Shown one piece after another: positions 1-5,754 of a DNA stretch of 9,231 bases. The first letter of the stretch is position 1. Every line of letters starts with the position of its first letter. Made by a program: the position numbers and the translations under genes. This DNA comes from Chloroflexota bacterium (lineage in GTDB: Bacteria; Chloroflexota; Dehalococcoidia; Lucifugimonadales; JADFKI01), in the NCBI GenBank assembly GCA_009838595.1, contig VXRI01000238.1:1-9231 (forward strand). The letters are read 5' to 3'. The notes under the pieces were generated by a model. It was not told the origin of the DNA, did no database searches, and saw only the letters and a list, made by a program, of their open reading frames with translations.

Positions 1-127
1 GCCCATAACATCGCTACACTTCCCCATGATAAAGACGAATTCATAAATCCCGTTTCCCGCCGTATCTGTCATTCTCCCTGCGCGGAAATCCGGAACTCGT
101 TGTTTGCGAACCTGACCCCGATTTGAG

Positions 128-148
128 ATTTCGAGCGAAGCTAGAAAT
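128..148. repeat. Imperfect palindrome, likely a degenerate dispersed intergenic repeat
   Basis: TTTCGAGC (129-136) can pair with GCTAGAAA (140-147) around a 3-nt GAA loop, with one mismatch, and A128/T148 extends the stem. The flanks also carry TGTCATT (67-73) and its reverse complement AATGACA (146-152). From memory, motifs of the type TTTCGAGCGAAGC next to TGTCATT recur between genes in many environmental bacterial genomes. Calling this copy a member of such a family is inference, because only one degenerate copy is visible in the window. Confidence 0.45.
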
Positions 149-195
149 GACAGGGATAAATCGCATTTGTGAAATCGTCTCACACTAACCTCAAT

Positions 196-224
196 ATGAC
201 ACGCACACGATTTTCCATTATGAT
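196..224 (+). promoter_or_regulatory. Sigma70-type promoter for the moxR operon
   Basis: ATGACA at 196-201 differs at one base from the consensus -35 TTGACA. TATGAT at 219-224 differs at one base from the consensus -10 TATAAT. They are separated by exactly 17 bp, the optimal spacing. Transcription would start near 230-232 and leave a leader of about 78 nt before the TTG start at 310. The site lies in the only sizeable gap upstream of the four plus-strand genes, so it is the likely operon promoter. Confidence 0.7.
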
Positions 225-249
225 AGTTGTGAGTTGCCGAGCGTTCCTA

Positions 250-297
250 CGGCGATTCGCGGCGAATTAGGTAATTTCGCCGTCATTTCTTTTTCTT
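250..297 (+). promoter_or_regulatory. Leader hairpin with pyrimidine tract (possible attenuator)
   Basis: CGGCGAA (260-266) is the exact reverse complement of TTCGCCG (276-282), giving a 7-bp stem around a 9-nt loop. A T-rich run follows at once (283-297, mostly T with four interruptions). This resembles an intrinsic terminator placed between the promoter and the moxR ribosome-binding site. A second copy of CGGCGA at 250-255 could compete for the same right arm, as in leaders with alternative folds. The T run is interrupted and the stem is short, so regulation is a hypothesis only. Confidence 0.35.
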
Positions 298-306
298 GAG
301 GAGAGG
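298..306 (+). promoter_or_regulatory. Ribosome-binding site supporting the moxR TTG start
   Basis: GAGGAGAGG is a strong anti-16S match. Its GAGGAG core (298-303) ends 6 nt before the TTG at 310. This decides the start, because the next in-frame Met codon lies 36 codons later, just before the Walker A motif. Confidence 0.75.
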
Positions 307-309
307 CTG

Positions 310-1281
310 TTGCAGCAAGTTGAAACCGCGCGAGGAATCGCCCAACTGATTGTGGACAATGTTAAGCGTGTGATTATCGGCAAGGATCAGGCGATCGAGT
401 TGGGCGTCATCGCGCTTATGTGCGAAGGGCACGCGCTGATAGAAGACGTGCCGGGCGTGGGCAAAACTATGCTGGCACGAAGCATCGCCCGGTCAGCCGG
501 ATGCTCATTCAAGCGCATACAGTTCACGCCGGACCTGCTGCCTACCGATGTTACGGGCGTGTCCATCTTCAATCAGCGCAGCGGCGAGTTTGAGTTCCGG
601 CAGGGACCGATCATCGCTCAGATTGTGCTTGCGGACGAGATCAACCGCGCAACGCCGAAAACGCAGTCCTCGACGCTCGAAGCGATGGAAGAACGGCAGG
701 TAACCGTCGAAGGCGTAACGCACACCGTACCCTCGCCGTTCATGGTAATGGCGACGCAGAACCCCATCGAATACGAAGGCACATTCCCGCTGCCAGAGGC
801 GCAGCTCGACCGCTTTTTCGTGATGATTACGCTCGGATACCCGTCCATCGAAGAGGAAATCGCAGTCATCAACGGGCAGCAGGTCGGGCATCCGATCGAG
901 TCACTGCAGGCGGTTGCGTCCGCAGAAGAGATACGGCAAATGCAGCGTGCCGCCCGCGATGTATATGTGGACGATCTCATCAAACAGTACATCGTAACCA
1001 TCATATCCGCCACGCGAGACCACGCGGACATCGCGCTCGGCGCATCTCCGCGCGGATCTCTGTTCCTATTCAGGGGCGCGCAGGCTTTGGCGCTCATACG
1101 CGGCAGAGACTATGTGCTGCCTGACGATGTGAAAGAGCTCATCGTGCCCATAATGAGACATAGGATTATCGTGTCCGCTGCGGCACGAATGCGCGGCGTC
1201 GATCCCGGCAACGTCATGAACGAAATCGCAGACAGCATACCCGTTCCCGGCGCGCAGGCGCAGGGTTGGTTCAGGAGCTGA
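310..1281 (+). CDS. MoxR-family AAA+ ATPase
   Basis: This is a 323-residue MoxR-type AAA+ ATPase of typical length, cytosolic, with no membrane segment. All nucleotide-handling motifs are present: Walker A PGVGKT (48-53), Walker [11 protein letters not shown] (105-114, with D109 and E110), sensor 1 in MATQNPIE (N151), an arginine finger in QLDRFF (R168) and the sensor 2 motif GASPRGS (R248) in the C-terminal lid. MoxR ATPases are thought to act as chaperones that remodel or activate partner proteins, often ones with von Willebrand A folds. The gene starts at TTG with a strong ribosome-binding site and ends 1 nt before the apparent start of the DUF58 gene, the usual moxR neighbour. It is probably the first gene of a four-gene operon. 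The family is certain; the client is unknown. A specific symbol is withheld because moxR is used loosely for this family. Confidence 0.95.
   Translation: MQQVETARGIAQLIVDNVKRVIIGKDQAIELGVIALMCEGHALIEDVPGVGKTMLARSIARSAGCSFKRIQFTPDLLPTDVTGVSIFNQRSGEFEFRQGPIIAQIVLADEINRATPKTQSSTLEAMEERQVTVEGVTHTVPSPFMVMATQNPIEYEGTFPLPEAQLDRFFVMITLGYPSIEEEIAVINGQQVGHPIESLQAVASAEEIRQMQRAARDVYVDDLIKQYIVTIISATRDHADIALGASPRGSLFLFRGAQALALIRGRDYVLPDDVKELIVPIMRHRIIVSAAARMRGVDPGNVMNEIADSIPVPGAQAQGWFRS
1273..1277 (+). promoter_or_regulatory. Ribosome-binding site pointing to a non-canonical start of the DUF58 gene
   Basis: AGGAG lies inside the last codons of the moxR-like gene. It is 5 nt before ATC at 1283 and 8 nt before ATC at 1286. 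No ATG, GTG or TTG exists in the DUF58 frame between the upstream stop (TGA at 1217-1219) and GTG at 1466, so this well-placed site marks a start for which no ordinary codon is visible. Confidence 0.5.
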
Positions 1282-1282
1282 C

Positions 1283-2554
1283 ATCATCTACGAAGCAAAG
1301 GCTTACCTGCTGAGGCGGTTCTATCTCATTGTTACGCTTTGCGCCGCGACTGTCGTCACCGGCGCTGCCACCGGCTTTGGGCTATTCTACCGCCTATTCT
1401 ACATTCTCGGGCTGACGCTGATTTTCGGCTATGTCTGGAACTACATCAGCCTGCAGTCGCTCGAAGTGAGCGTGGACAGGCGTTCGCGGCGGGTCCGAGT
1501 GGGCGACGACATCGAAGAGCGCCTGACTGTCCGCAACCTGAGCACGATGCCAAAGCCGACATTGGAAGTGGAAGATATGACCGACCTGCCGGGCTATTCC
1601 AGCGGCATGGCGGTCAGTTTGCCCACAAAGGGCTTCCGCTCGTGGCGCACCCAATTGCCCGCGCGAAGGCGCGGCGTCTATACGCTCGGTCCGGTGCGCG
1701 TGTCCAATACGGACGCATTCGGTATATTCCGGCGCGAGCGGTTCTTCTGTGACACAGAGCAGCTCATCGTATATCCGCGCACGCACTACATACCCGAGTT
1801 CGCCATACCCGCGGCGGACTTGTCCGGCGACAGTTCCACACGGCGGCGCTCGCACGACCTTACGCCGCATGCGTCAAGCGTGCGCGAGTACGCCTTCGGC
1901 GACAGCATCAGCCGCGTCCACTGGGGCAGCACGGCGAAGTTGGGCAAGCTGATGTCCAAAGAGTTCGACCTTGGGCAGTCTAGCGATGTCTGGGTGCTGG
2001 TTGACCTGCACCGCGATGTGCAAGCAGGCGAGCTAGATGAAAGCACGGATGAGTACGCCGTGTCCATCGGCGCATCGCTGAGCCGCAAGTATCTCGAAGC
2101 AGGGCTGCCCGTCGGCTTAATTGCGCAGGGCGACCAGCGATACTTCCTGCCCGCGGATACGGGCGCCGGACAGTTCGACCGCATCCTAGAGTTCCTCGCG
2201 CTGAGCAAGTCCGAAGGCAGTATCGCGCTCGAATCGCTGCTTGCGCAGGAAGAGCATCTTTGGGGCTACCACAGCTCGCTTGTCGTCATTACGCCGTCGA
2301 ACAGGCCTGACTGGGTTACCGCGCTGCGCGAGCTTATGCGGCGGCGGGTGCGCGTGGCTGTTGTCCTGCTGAACGGCACATCGTTCGATGGCTTCTTCAA
2401 CACGACCGATGTGATACCGCACCTGTACTTGGCGGGCATACCGCCGTATCTGGTGAGCAAGGGCGACGAAATTCCCGTGGCGCTGAGTCGCGTGTTCACA
2501 AGCACGGAATTGGAGCAGGCGCAAGAATTGGCGGCGACGGAGGTTCGCGTATGA
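1283..2554 (+). CDS. DUF58 family protein with N-terminal membrane hairpin, non-canonical start
   Basis: Read from ATC 1283 this gives 423 residues, usual for DUF58 proteins. Two hydrophobic segments (about residues 14-36 and 38-58) form the expected N-terminal membrane hairpin. The NTDAFGIFRR motif follows at about 142-151. The DUF58 signature REYAFGDSISRVHW then lies near 200-213, followed by KEF at about 226-228, and the strand VWVLVDLHRD (about 236-245) opens a von Willebrand A-like fold. DUF58 proteins are encoded beside MoxR ATPases and are presumed partners or clients. The first ordinary start codon in frame is GTG 1466, which would delete both membrane segments. The coding frame is open and family-like from 1283, so I place the start at ATC 1283 or 1286. 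CTG 1307, 5 nt after AAAGG, is an alternative. A base error or a mutated ATG would also explain this. The stop overlaps the next start by 4 nt (ATGA). Confidence 0.8.
   Translation: MIYEAKAYLLRRFYLIVTLCAATVVTGAATGFGLFYRLFYILGLTLIFGYVWNYISLQSLEVSVDRRSRRVRVGDDIEERLTVRNLSTMPKPTLEVEDMTDLPGYSSGMAVSLPTKGFRSWRTQLPARRRGVYTLGPVRVSNTDAFGIFRRERFFCDTEQLIVYPRTHYIPEFAIPAADLSGDSSTRRRSHDLTPHASSVREYAFGDSISRVHWGSTAKLGKLMSKEFDLGQSSDVWVLVDLHRDVQAGELDESTDEYAVSIGASLSRKYLEAGLPVGLIAQGDQRYFLPADTGAGQFDRILEFLALSKSEGSIALESLLAQEEHLWGYHSSLVVITPSNRPDWVTALRELMRRRVRVAVVLLNGTSFDGFFNTTDVIPHLYLAGIPPYLVSKGDEIPVALSRVFTSTELEQAQELAATEVRV
2539..2543 (+). promoter_or_regulatory. Ribosome-binding site for the transglutaminase gene
   Basis: GGAGG lies 7 nt before ATG 2551. 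The ATG overlaps the DUF58 stop as ATGA (2551-2554), so translation of the two genes is probably coupled. Confidence 0.65.
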
Positions 2555-3702
2555 GCAGCGAAGCCATCACTTCGGTATTGCCGCCGCGCCACACCGAGGT
2601 AGAGCAACAGCGCCATAGACTGCTACAAATCTACGACAGGTTTCACCCGGTACAAGGCTGGGCAAGCTTCGCAATCTTGCTGCTCGCGCTGATGATAATA
2701 GGCATGTCGGTGCAGGACGGCGCGTGGGTGCCGGTGCCGCAACTGCAATCGCTGCTCATCATATCCGCGATAACGGGGCTGGGACTCGCCAAAGTGCGCG
2801 TGCCGGCGATATTGATGCATCCGGTTGGGTTGGCAATCGGCGCAGTGCTGGTAATCTGGCGCGCGATGGAACTCTCCGATGAAAGCACGATACTCGCAGC
2901 GCTGCCCGAGATGTGGGGCAGGCTCACTGTCTGGTACGAAGCGGCAACGAACGACGGCATATCCACCGACCTGCTGCCATTTACACTGGCGCTGTTAGCG
3001 ATGGCGTGGTGCATCGGGTATTTCAGTTCGTTCTTCGTCTTCCGCGCAACCAACGCCTGGGTGATGGTGGTTCTAGGCGGCGTATCTATCCTCACCAACC
3101 TGAGCTTCCTGCCGCCAAGCCTCAACTTCGCGTCAAAATTTTTCATATTCACGCTGCTGGCGATGCTGCTTATCGTTAGGTTGAACGATGTGCAGAACGA
3201 ACAGCGCTGGCGGCTGCGCGGCATTCGCTTCGAAATGGTAAACAGCTGGCTTACGATGCACTCGGCGGTATGGTTCGCGCTGCTCGTGATGGTGCTTGCC
3301 GCGATGCTGCCGCTCAAGGTCTATGTGTCGCGCGATCTGGCGAACTGGTGGAATACCGCGCGCTCTCCGATTTCAAGCTTTGAGGAAGATGTGGCGCGGC
3401 TGCTGGCTGGCATACCGTCGCGCAAGAATGTGCCGGGCAGGTTCTTCGGCACGACGCTGCCGTTCATCGGCTCCATATCCTTCGGCGGCGAACCTGTCTT
3501 CTGGGCGAACTCGGAGTACCCTTCATATTGGCTGTCTAATACATATAGCGAATACACATCGCAGGGCTGGAAGGCGGGCGAGACGACCAAGATTGAAGTT
3601 GGACCGGAGACGGTCGCGCCACCGCGCGCGGAATGGCTGCGGCGTGAAGAGGTGGAACAGACGGTGCAACTCGCCTTCGACAGCGACAGTTTCCTCGCCT
3701 GA
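2551..3702 (+). CDS. Transglutaminase-like membrane protein (TgpA/DUF3488 type), N-terminal part up to an in-frame TGA
   Basis: These 383 residues are the membrane half of a TgpA-like protein. After a short cytosolic N-terminus there are about six or seven hydrophobic segments (roughly 36-53, 65-80, 88-104, 142-163, 166-186, 194-210 and 236-256). An extracytoplasmic stretch containing the family-typical YPSYWLSNTYSEYTSQGW (324-341) follows. Translation then meets TGA at codon 384. The same frame stays open for another 479 codons and contains the rest of the family's domains, so this is the front half of one gene. Alone, this part would lack the transglutaminase domain. The start is supported by GGAGG and by the 4-nt overlap with DUF58. 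It is the third member of the conserved moxR/DUF58/transglutaminase trio. Confidence 0.8.
   Translation: MSSEAITSVLPPRHTEVEQQRHRLLQIYDRFHPVQGWASFAILLLALMIIGMSVQDGAWVPVPQLQSLLIISAITGLGLAKVRVPAILMHPVGLAIGAVLVIWRAMELSDESTILAALPEMWGRLTVWYEAATNDGISTDLLPFTLALLAMAWCIGYFSSFFVFRATNAWVMVVLGGVSILTNLSFLPPSLNFASKFFIFTLLAMLLIVRLNDVQNEQRWRLRGIRFEMVNSWLTMHSAVWFALLVMVLAAMLPLKVYVSRDLANWWNTARSPISSFEEDVARLLAGIPSRKNVPGRFFGTTLPFIGSISFGGEPVFWANSEYPSYWLSNTYSEYTSQGWKAGETTKIEVGPETVAPPRAEWLRREEVEQTVQLAFDSDSFLA
3700..3702 (+). other. In-frame TGA interrupting the transglutaminase gene
   Basis: TGA at 3700-3702 is codon 384 of a frame that is otherwise open from 2551 to 5142 (863 residues if decoded). There is no frame change across it, and coding character continues at once on the far side (GNLDWLSHDAVV). 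TGA also ends the moxR, DUF58, transglutaminase and alkyltransferase genes here, so it is a real stop in this genome. A single substitution explains it, for example from a Ser TCA, Gly GGA or Arg CGA codon. The bases TGAGG at the stop could also serve as a weak ribosome-binding site for TTG at 3709. Confidence 0.85.
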
Positions 3703-3708
3703 GGCAAT

Positions 3709-5142
3709 TTGGACTGGCTCAGCCACGATGCCGTAGTCGAGACGCTGCGACCAAAGAGTTTCGCTATTGACCTGCACAATCCGGAGTCTGACGCCAATCT
3801 GCCGGATGACATACAGGAAGTCGCGCAGGCTATCCGCGATGCGGGCGAGCCGCCGCAGCGATTCGCGGAGTCGTACATCTCTCGGATATTGCCGGATGAC
3901 CTCGTGCTGAACAGCGTCGGATTCGCGGAGGATGAGCACAGCAGCGATGGCGGCATGGTGCTGCAGACCTTGAACATCGAGCGTAAGGCGTCCGCAATAC
4001 CGGAGATAGTTTCGTGGCGATTCGCCGAACGCCAGCCGGAAAATCACCCGTATGCGATGGTGTCTTATGTCTCAGTTGCGACCGAAGACGAACTGCGAGA
4101 AGCGAGCACGGACTACTCCGCGTTCATTACAGACCACTACTTGCAGCTGCCGCAATCGTTGCCGCAGCGCGTCGTGGGCAAGGCGGAAGAGTTAACAGCA
4201 GGCGCGACCAATCCGTACGACAAGGCTGCCGCGATTTCCGAATATTTGCGCGGCGAGACATTTACATATTCGCAGGACATCGAAGCGCCGCCGCGAGACG
4301 CGGACGGTGTGGACTTCTTCTTGTTCAAGACACAGACCGGATACAGCGACTACTTCGCGTCGTCGATGGTCGTGATGCTGCGCGCGGTGAATGTGCCGGC
4401 GCGCCTTGCCGCCGGTTACGCGCCGGGTGAGTTCGACCCAGAAAATAACGTGCGCGTGGTGCGCGACTTCGACAGCCACGGCTGGGTGCAGGTGTTCTTT
4501 CCCGAGTACGGCTGGATTGACTTCGAGCCGACACCTCGCTGGCCAGAGCATGAGCGGCAGTTTGTCTCGCAGCAGAGCGCAATCGAAGGGATTACGGGAA
4601 GCAGCGGCACGGACGGCATCTCAGACCCGTCCGAGTTCCTCGACCCGTTCGACGACATAGGAGCGCCGGGATTGGGAATCATAGACGGCGGCGCGACATT
4701 CGGCAGCGATTTCCTAGCGAACATCGATGTTGTCGCCATTGGCATACGAACGGGCATATTCGTTGGCGCGGCAGCCGCAGTCTGGCTGGTGCTGTATATG
4801 ATATGGAATCTAGGTCTGCGCGGATTGTCCACGGTCGAAAGAGCATACACGCGCATGAATAGGCTAGGCACACTGGCAGGCTTACGACGCAGAGCATACC
4901 AGACTCCTAACGAATACGCGACGATGGTGGCTCACGCGCTCGGCGAATCCGGCGCGGGCGCACAGAACATCGGTCGCGAGTTTGCGGCGCTACGCTACAC
5001 AAGCGGCGCACGACCGGACACCACCGATAATAACGATGGCAGCAGCGATGGGGACGAGATGGAGCAGGCATGGCGGAGCATTCGCGGCGCACTAGTATCG
5101 CGTGCTTTCAAGCGCCTGCTGCCAGGAGGAAATCAAGGATGA
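3709..5142 (+). CDS. Transglutaminase-like protein, C-terminal part (transglutaminase core, TM segment, DUF4129-like tail)
   Basis: This is the in-frame continuation after the TGA, 477 residues if restarted at TTG 3709 (GAGG lies 4 nt upstream). The transglutaminase core spans about 165-275: a helix with YDKAAAISEYLR (170-181), then GYSDYFASSMVVMLRAVNVP (211-230), the DSHGWVQVFFPEYGWI block (255-270) and DFEPTP (271-276). The position of the catalytic cysteine (usually GYCDYFA) is Ser213. The His is present (His257), and the acidic residue in the PTP motif is Glu rather than Asp. A single membrane segment follows (about 342-366), then a cytosolic tail resembling DUF4129 (TPNEYATMVAHAL at 399-411). 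In the intact protein the core would face outward. As a separate protein it would have no export signal, so it probably works only as part of the full-length product, if at all. The ATGA at 5139-5142 couples it to the next gene. Confidence 0.75.
   Translation: MDWLSHDAVVETLRPKSFAIDLHNPESDANLPDDIQEVAQAIRDAGEPPQRFAESYISRILPDDLVLNSVGFAEDEHSSDGGMVLQTLNIERKASAIPEIVSWRFAERQPENHPYAMVSYVSVATEDELREASTDYSAFITDHYLQLPQSLPQRVVGKAEELTAGATNPYDKAAAISEYLRGETFTYSQDIEAPPRDADGVDFFLFKTQTGYSDYFASSMVVMLRAVNVPARLAAGYAPGEFDPENNVRVVRDFDSHGWVQVFFPEYGWIDFEPTPRWPEHERQFVSQQSAIEGITGSSGTDGISDPSEFLDPFDDIGAPGLGIIDGGATFGSDFLANIDVVAIGIRTGIFVGAAAAVWLVLYMIWNLGLRGLSTVERAYTRMNRLGTLAGLRRRAYQTPNEYATMVAHALGESGAGAQNIGREFAALRYTSGARPDTTDNNDGSSDGDEMEQAWRSIRGALVSRAFKRLLPGGNQG
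5124..5129 (+). promoter_or_regulatory. Ribosome-binding site fixing the alkyltransferase start
   Basis: AGGAGG, a full consensus match, lies 9 nt before ATG 5139. Longer readings in this frame, such as from 5070, add only residues that overlap the upstream gene and are not family-like, so 5139 is preferred. Confidence 0.75.
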
Positions 5143-5645
5143 CGACTACTTACTATGACATATTCGAAACACCGGCGGGCTGGATGGGCTTGGTCGCGTC
5201 CGATAAGGGCTTGCAGCGAAGCACACTCCCACAAGCGTTCCCCGAAGATTGCATTGACCAGTTGGGCAGCGCGATAACGGATGCGACGCCATCGCCAACG
5301 CACTTCGAGGGCATCAAGAAAAAGCTCTCCCGCTACTTCTCCGGCGAAGAGGTCAGTTTCGCGGACGAGCCCATCGATGTGGACGACGCATCGCCATTCC
5401 ACCAAGCCGCATGGCACGCTTGCCGCACAATCCCCAAAGGTGAGACGCGCACTTACAAGTGGTTGGCGGAACAAGCAGGCAATGCGCTTGCGCCAAGAGC
5501 CGCCGGCCAAGCGATGGCGCGAAACCGTCTCGCCATCATCATCCCCTGCCACCGCGTAATCGCAAGTGATGGCAGCCTACGCGGCTTCGGCAAAGGCAGA
5601 GAGCGATTGGACTTGAAACAGCGCTTGCTGAACTTGGAAGGCTGA
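5139..5645 (+). CDS. ogt: Methylated-DNA--[protein]-cysteine S-methyltransferase (O6-alkylguanine-DNA alkyltransferase)
   Basis: This 168-residue, full-length suicide repair enzyme transfers the alkyl group from O6-alkylguanine in DNA to its own cysteine. The active-site motif IIIPCHRVI (133-141) has the acceptor Cys137. The DNA-binding helix-turn-helix region begins at FHQAAWHACRTIPKGETRTY (87-106). The recognition-helix segment PRAAGQAMARN (119-129) carries the base-flipping arginine R120 and the conserved N129, and the LLNLEG tail supplies the conserved Glu167. Residues 1-80 are the short N-terminal domain. No key residue is missing. The ATG overlaps the transglutaminase stop by 4 nt, so the gene is translationally coupled to the moxR operon and may depend on its transcription. 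The link between this DNA-repair enzyme and the envelope-type trio is unclear and may be chance. The symbol is chosen by family; ada-type C-terminal domains look alike. Confidence 0.93.
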   Translation: MTTTYYDIFETPAGWMGLVASDKGLQRSTLPQAFPEDCIDQLGSAITDATPSPTHFEGIKKKLSRYFSGEEVSFADEPIDVDDASPFHQAAWHACRTIPKGETRTYKWLAEQAGNALAPRAAGQAMARNRLAIIIPCHRVIASDGSLRGFGKGRERLDLKQRLLNLEG

Positions 5646-5651
5646 CGACTA

Positions 5652-5743
5652 CGCGGCAAATCTTGCTGTCGAGTGGTAAGTGGGCTACTAGAAACTCCCT
5701 TACCCTATGTGGGAAGGGAGTTGAGGAACCCGTATTTGCCGCG
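5652..5743. repeat. Nested inverted repeats in the convergent ogt/dnaE intergenic gap
   Basis: The outer arms CGCGGCAAAT (5652-5661) and ATTTGCCGCG (5734-5743) are exact 10-bp reverse complements 72 bp apart. They enclose the inner hairpin at 5693-5722. The whole element is 92 bp and fills most of the 109-bp gap between the two convergent stop codons. It has no coding content. A short non-autonomous palindromic element or a structured convergent-termination region are both possible. No target duplication was recognised at its edges. Confidence 0.55.
5693..5722. terminator. Bidirectional terminator-like hairpin between ogt and dnaE
   Basis: AACTCCCTT (5693-5701) pairs perfectly with AAGGGAGTT (5714-5722). 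Beyond a bulged A (5702), CCC (5703-5705) pairs with GGG (5711-5713) around a TATGT loop. That makes about 12 bp between two convergent genes, the expected place for a shared terminator. No clear T tract follows in either direction, so it is not a canonical intrinsic terminator. It may instead act as a 3' end stabiliser. Confidence 0.5.
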
Positions 5744-5754
5744 CTCGGTCATTG

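Larger units (their letters stand above)
1..309. other. Non-coding region upstream of the moxR operon
   Basis: No gene is supported here. One plus-strand frame is open from 1 to 126 but has no start in view and no recognisable protein features. The stretch holds the palindromic repeat, promoter and leader hairpin listed separately. The first 60 bases show nothing I can identify. Confidence 0.6.

Noticed and set aside
1..126. Plus-strand frame open from the left edge, possible tail of an upstream gene
   Set aside because: It has only 41 codons, no family-like motifs, and overlaps degenerate repeat sequence. An open stretch of this length is expected by chance.
1466..2554. DUF58 gene starting at GTG 1466
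   Set aside because: This start would remove both N-terminal membrane segments, has no good ribosome-binding site, and leaves a 184-nt gap whose in-frame translation is clearly DUF58-like.
3700..3740. TGA 3700-3702 as a selenocysteine codon
   Set aside because: The bases just downstream give at most a 4-bp stem and no convincing bacterial SECIS hairpin. The site is in a linker of a non-redox protein, and TGA ends other genes in the window.
5070..5138. Longer N-terminus for the alkyltransferase
   Set aside because: The extra residues are Arg/Ala-rich and not family-like, and the consensus AGGAGG sits correctly for ATG 5139.
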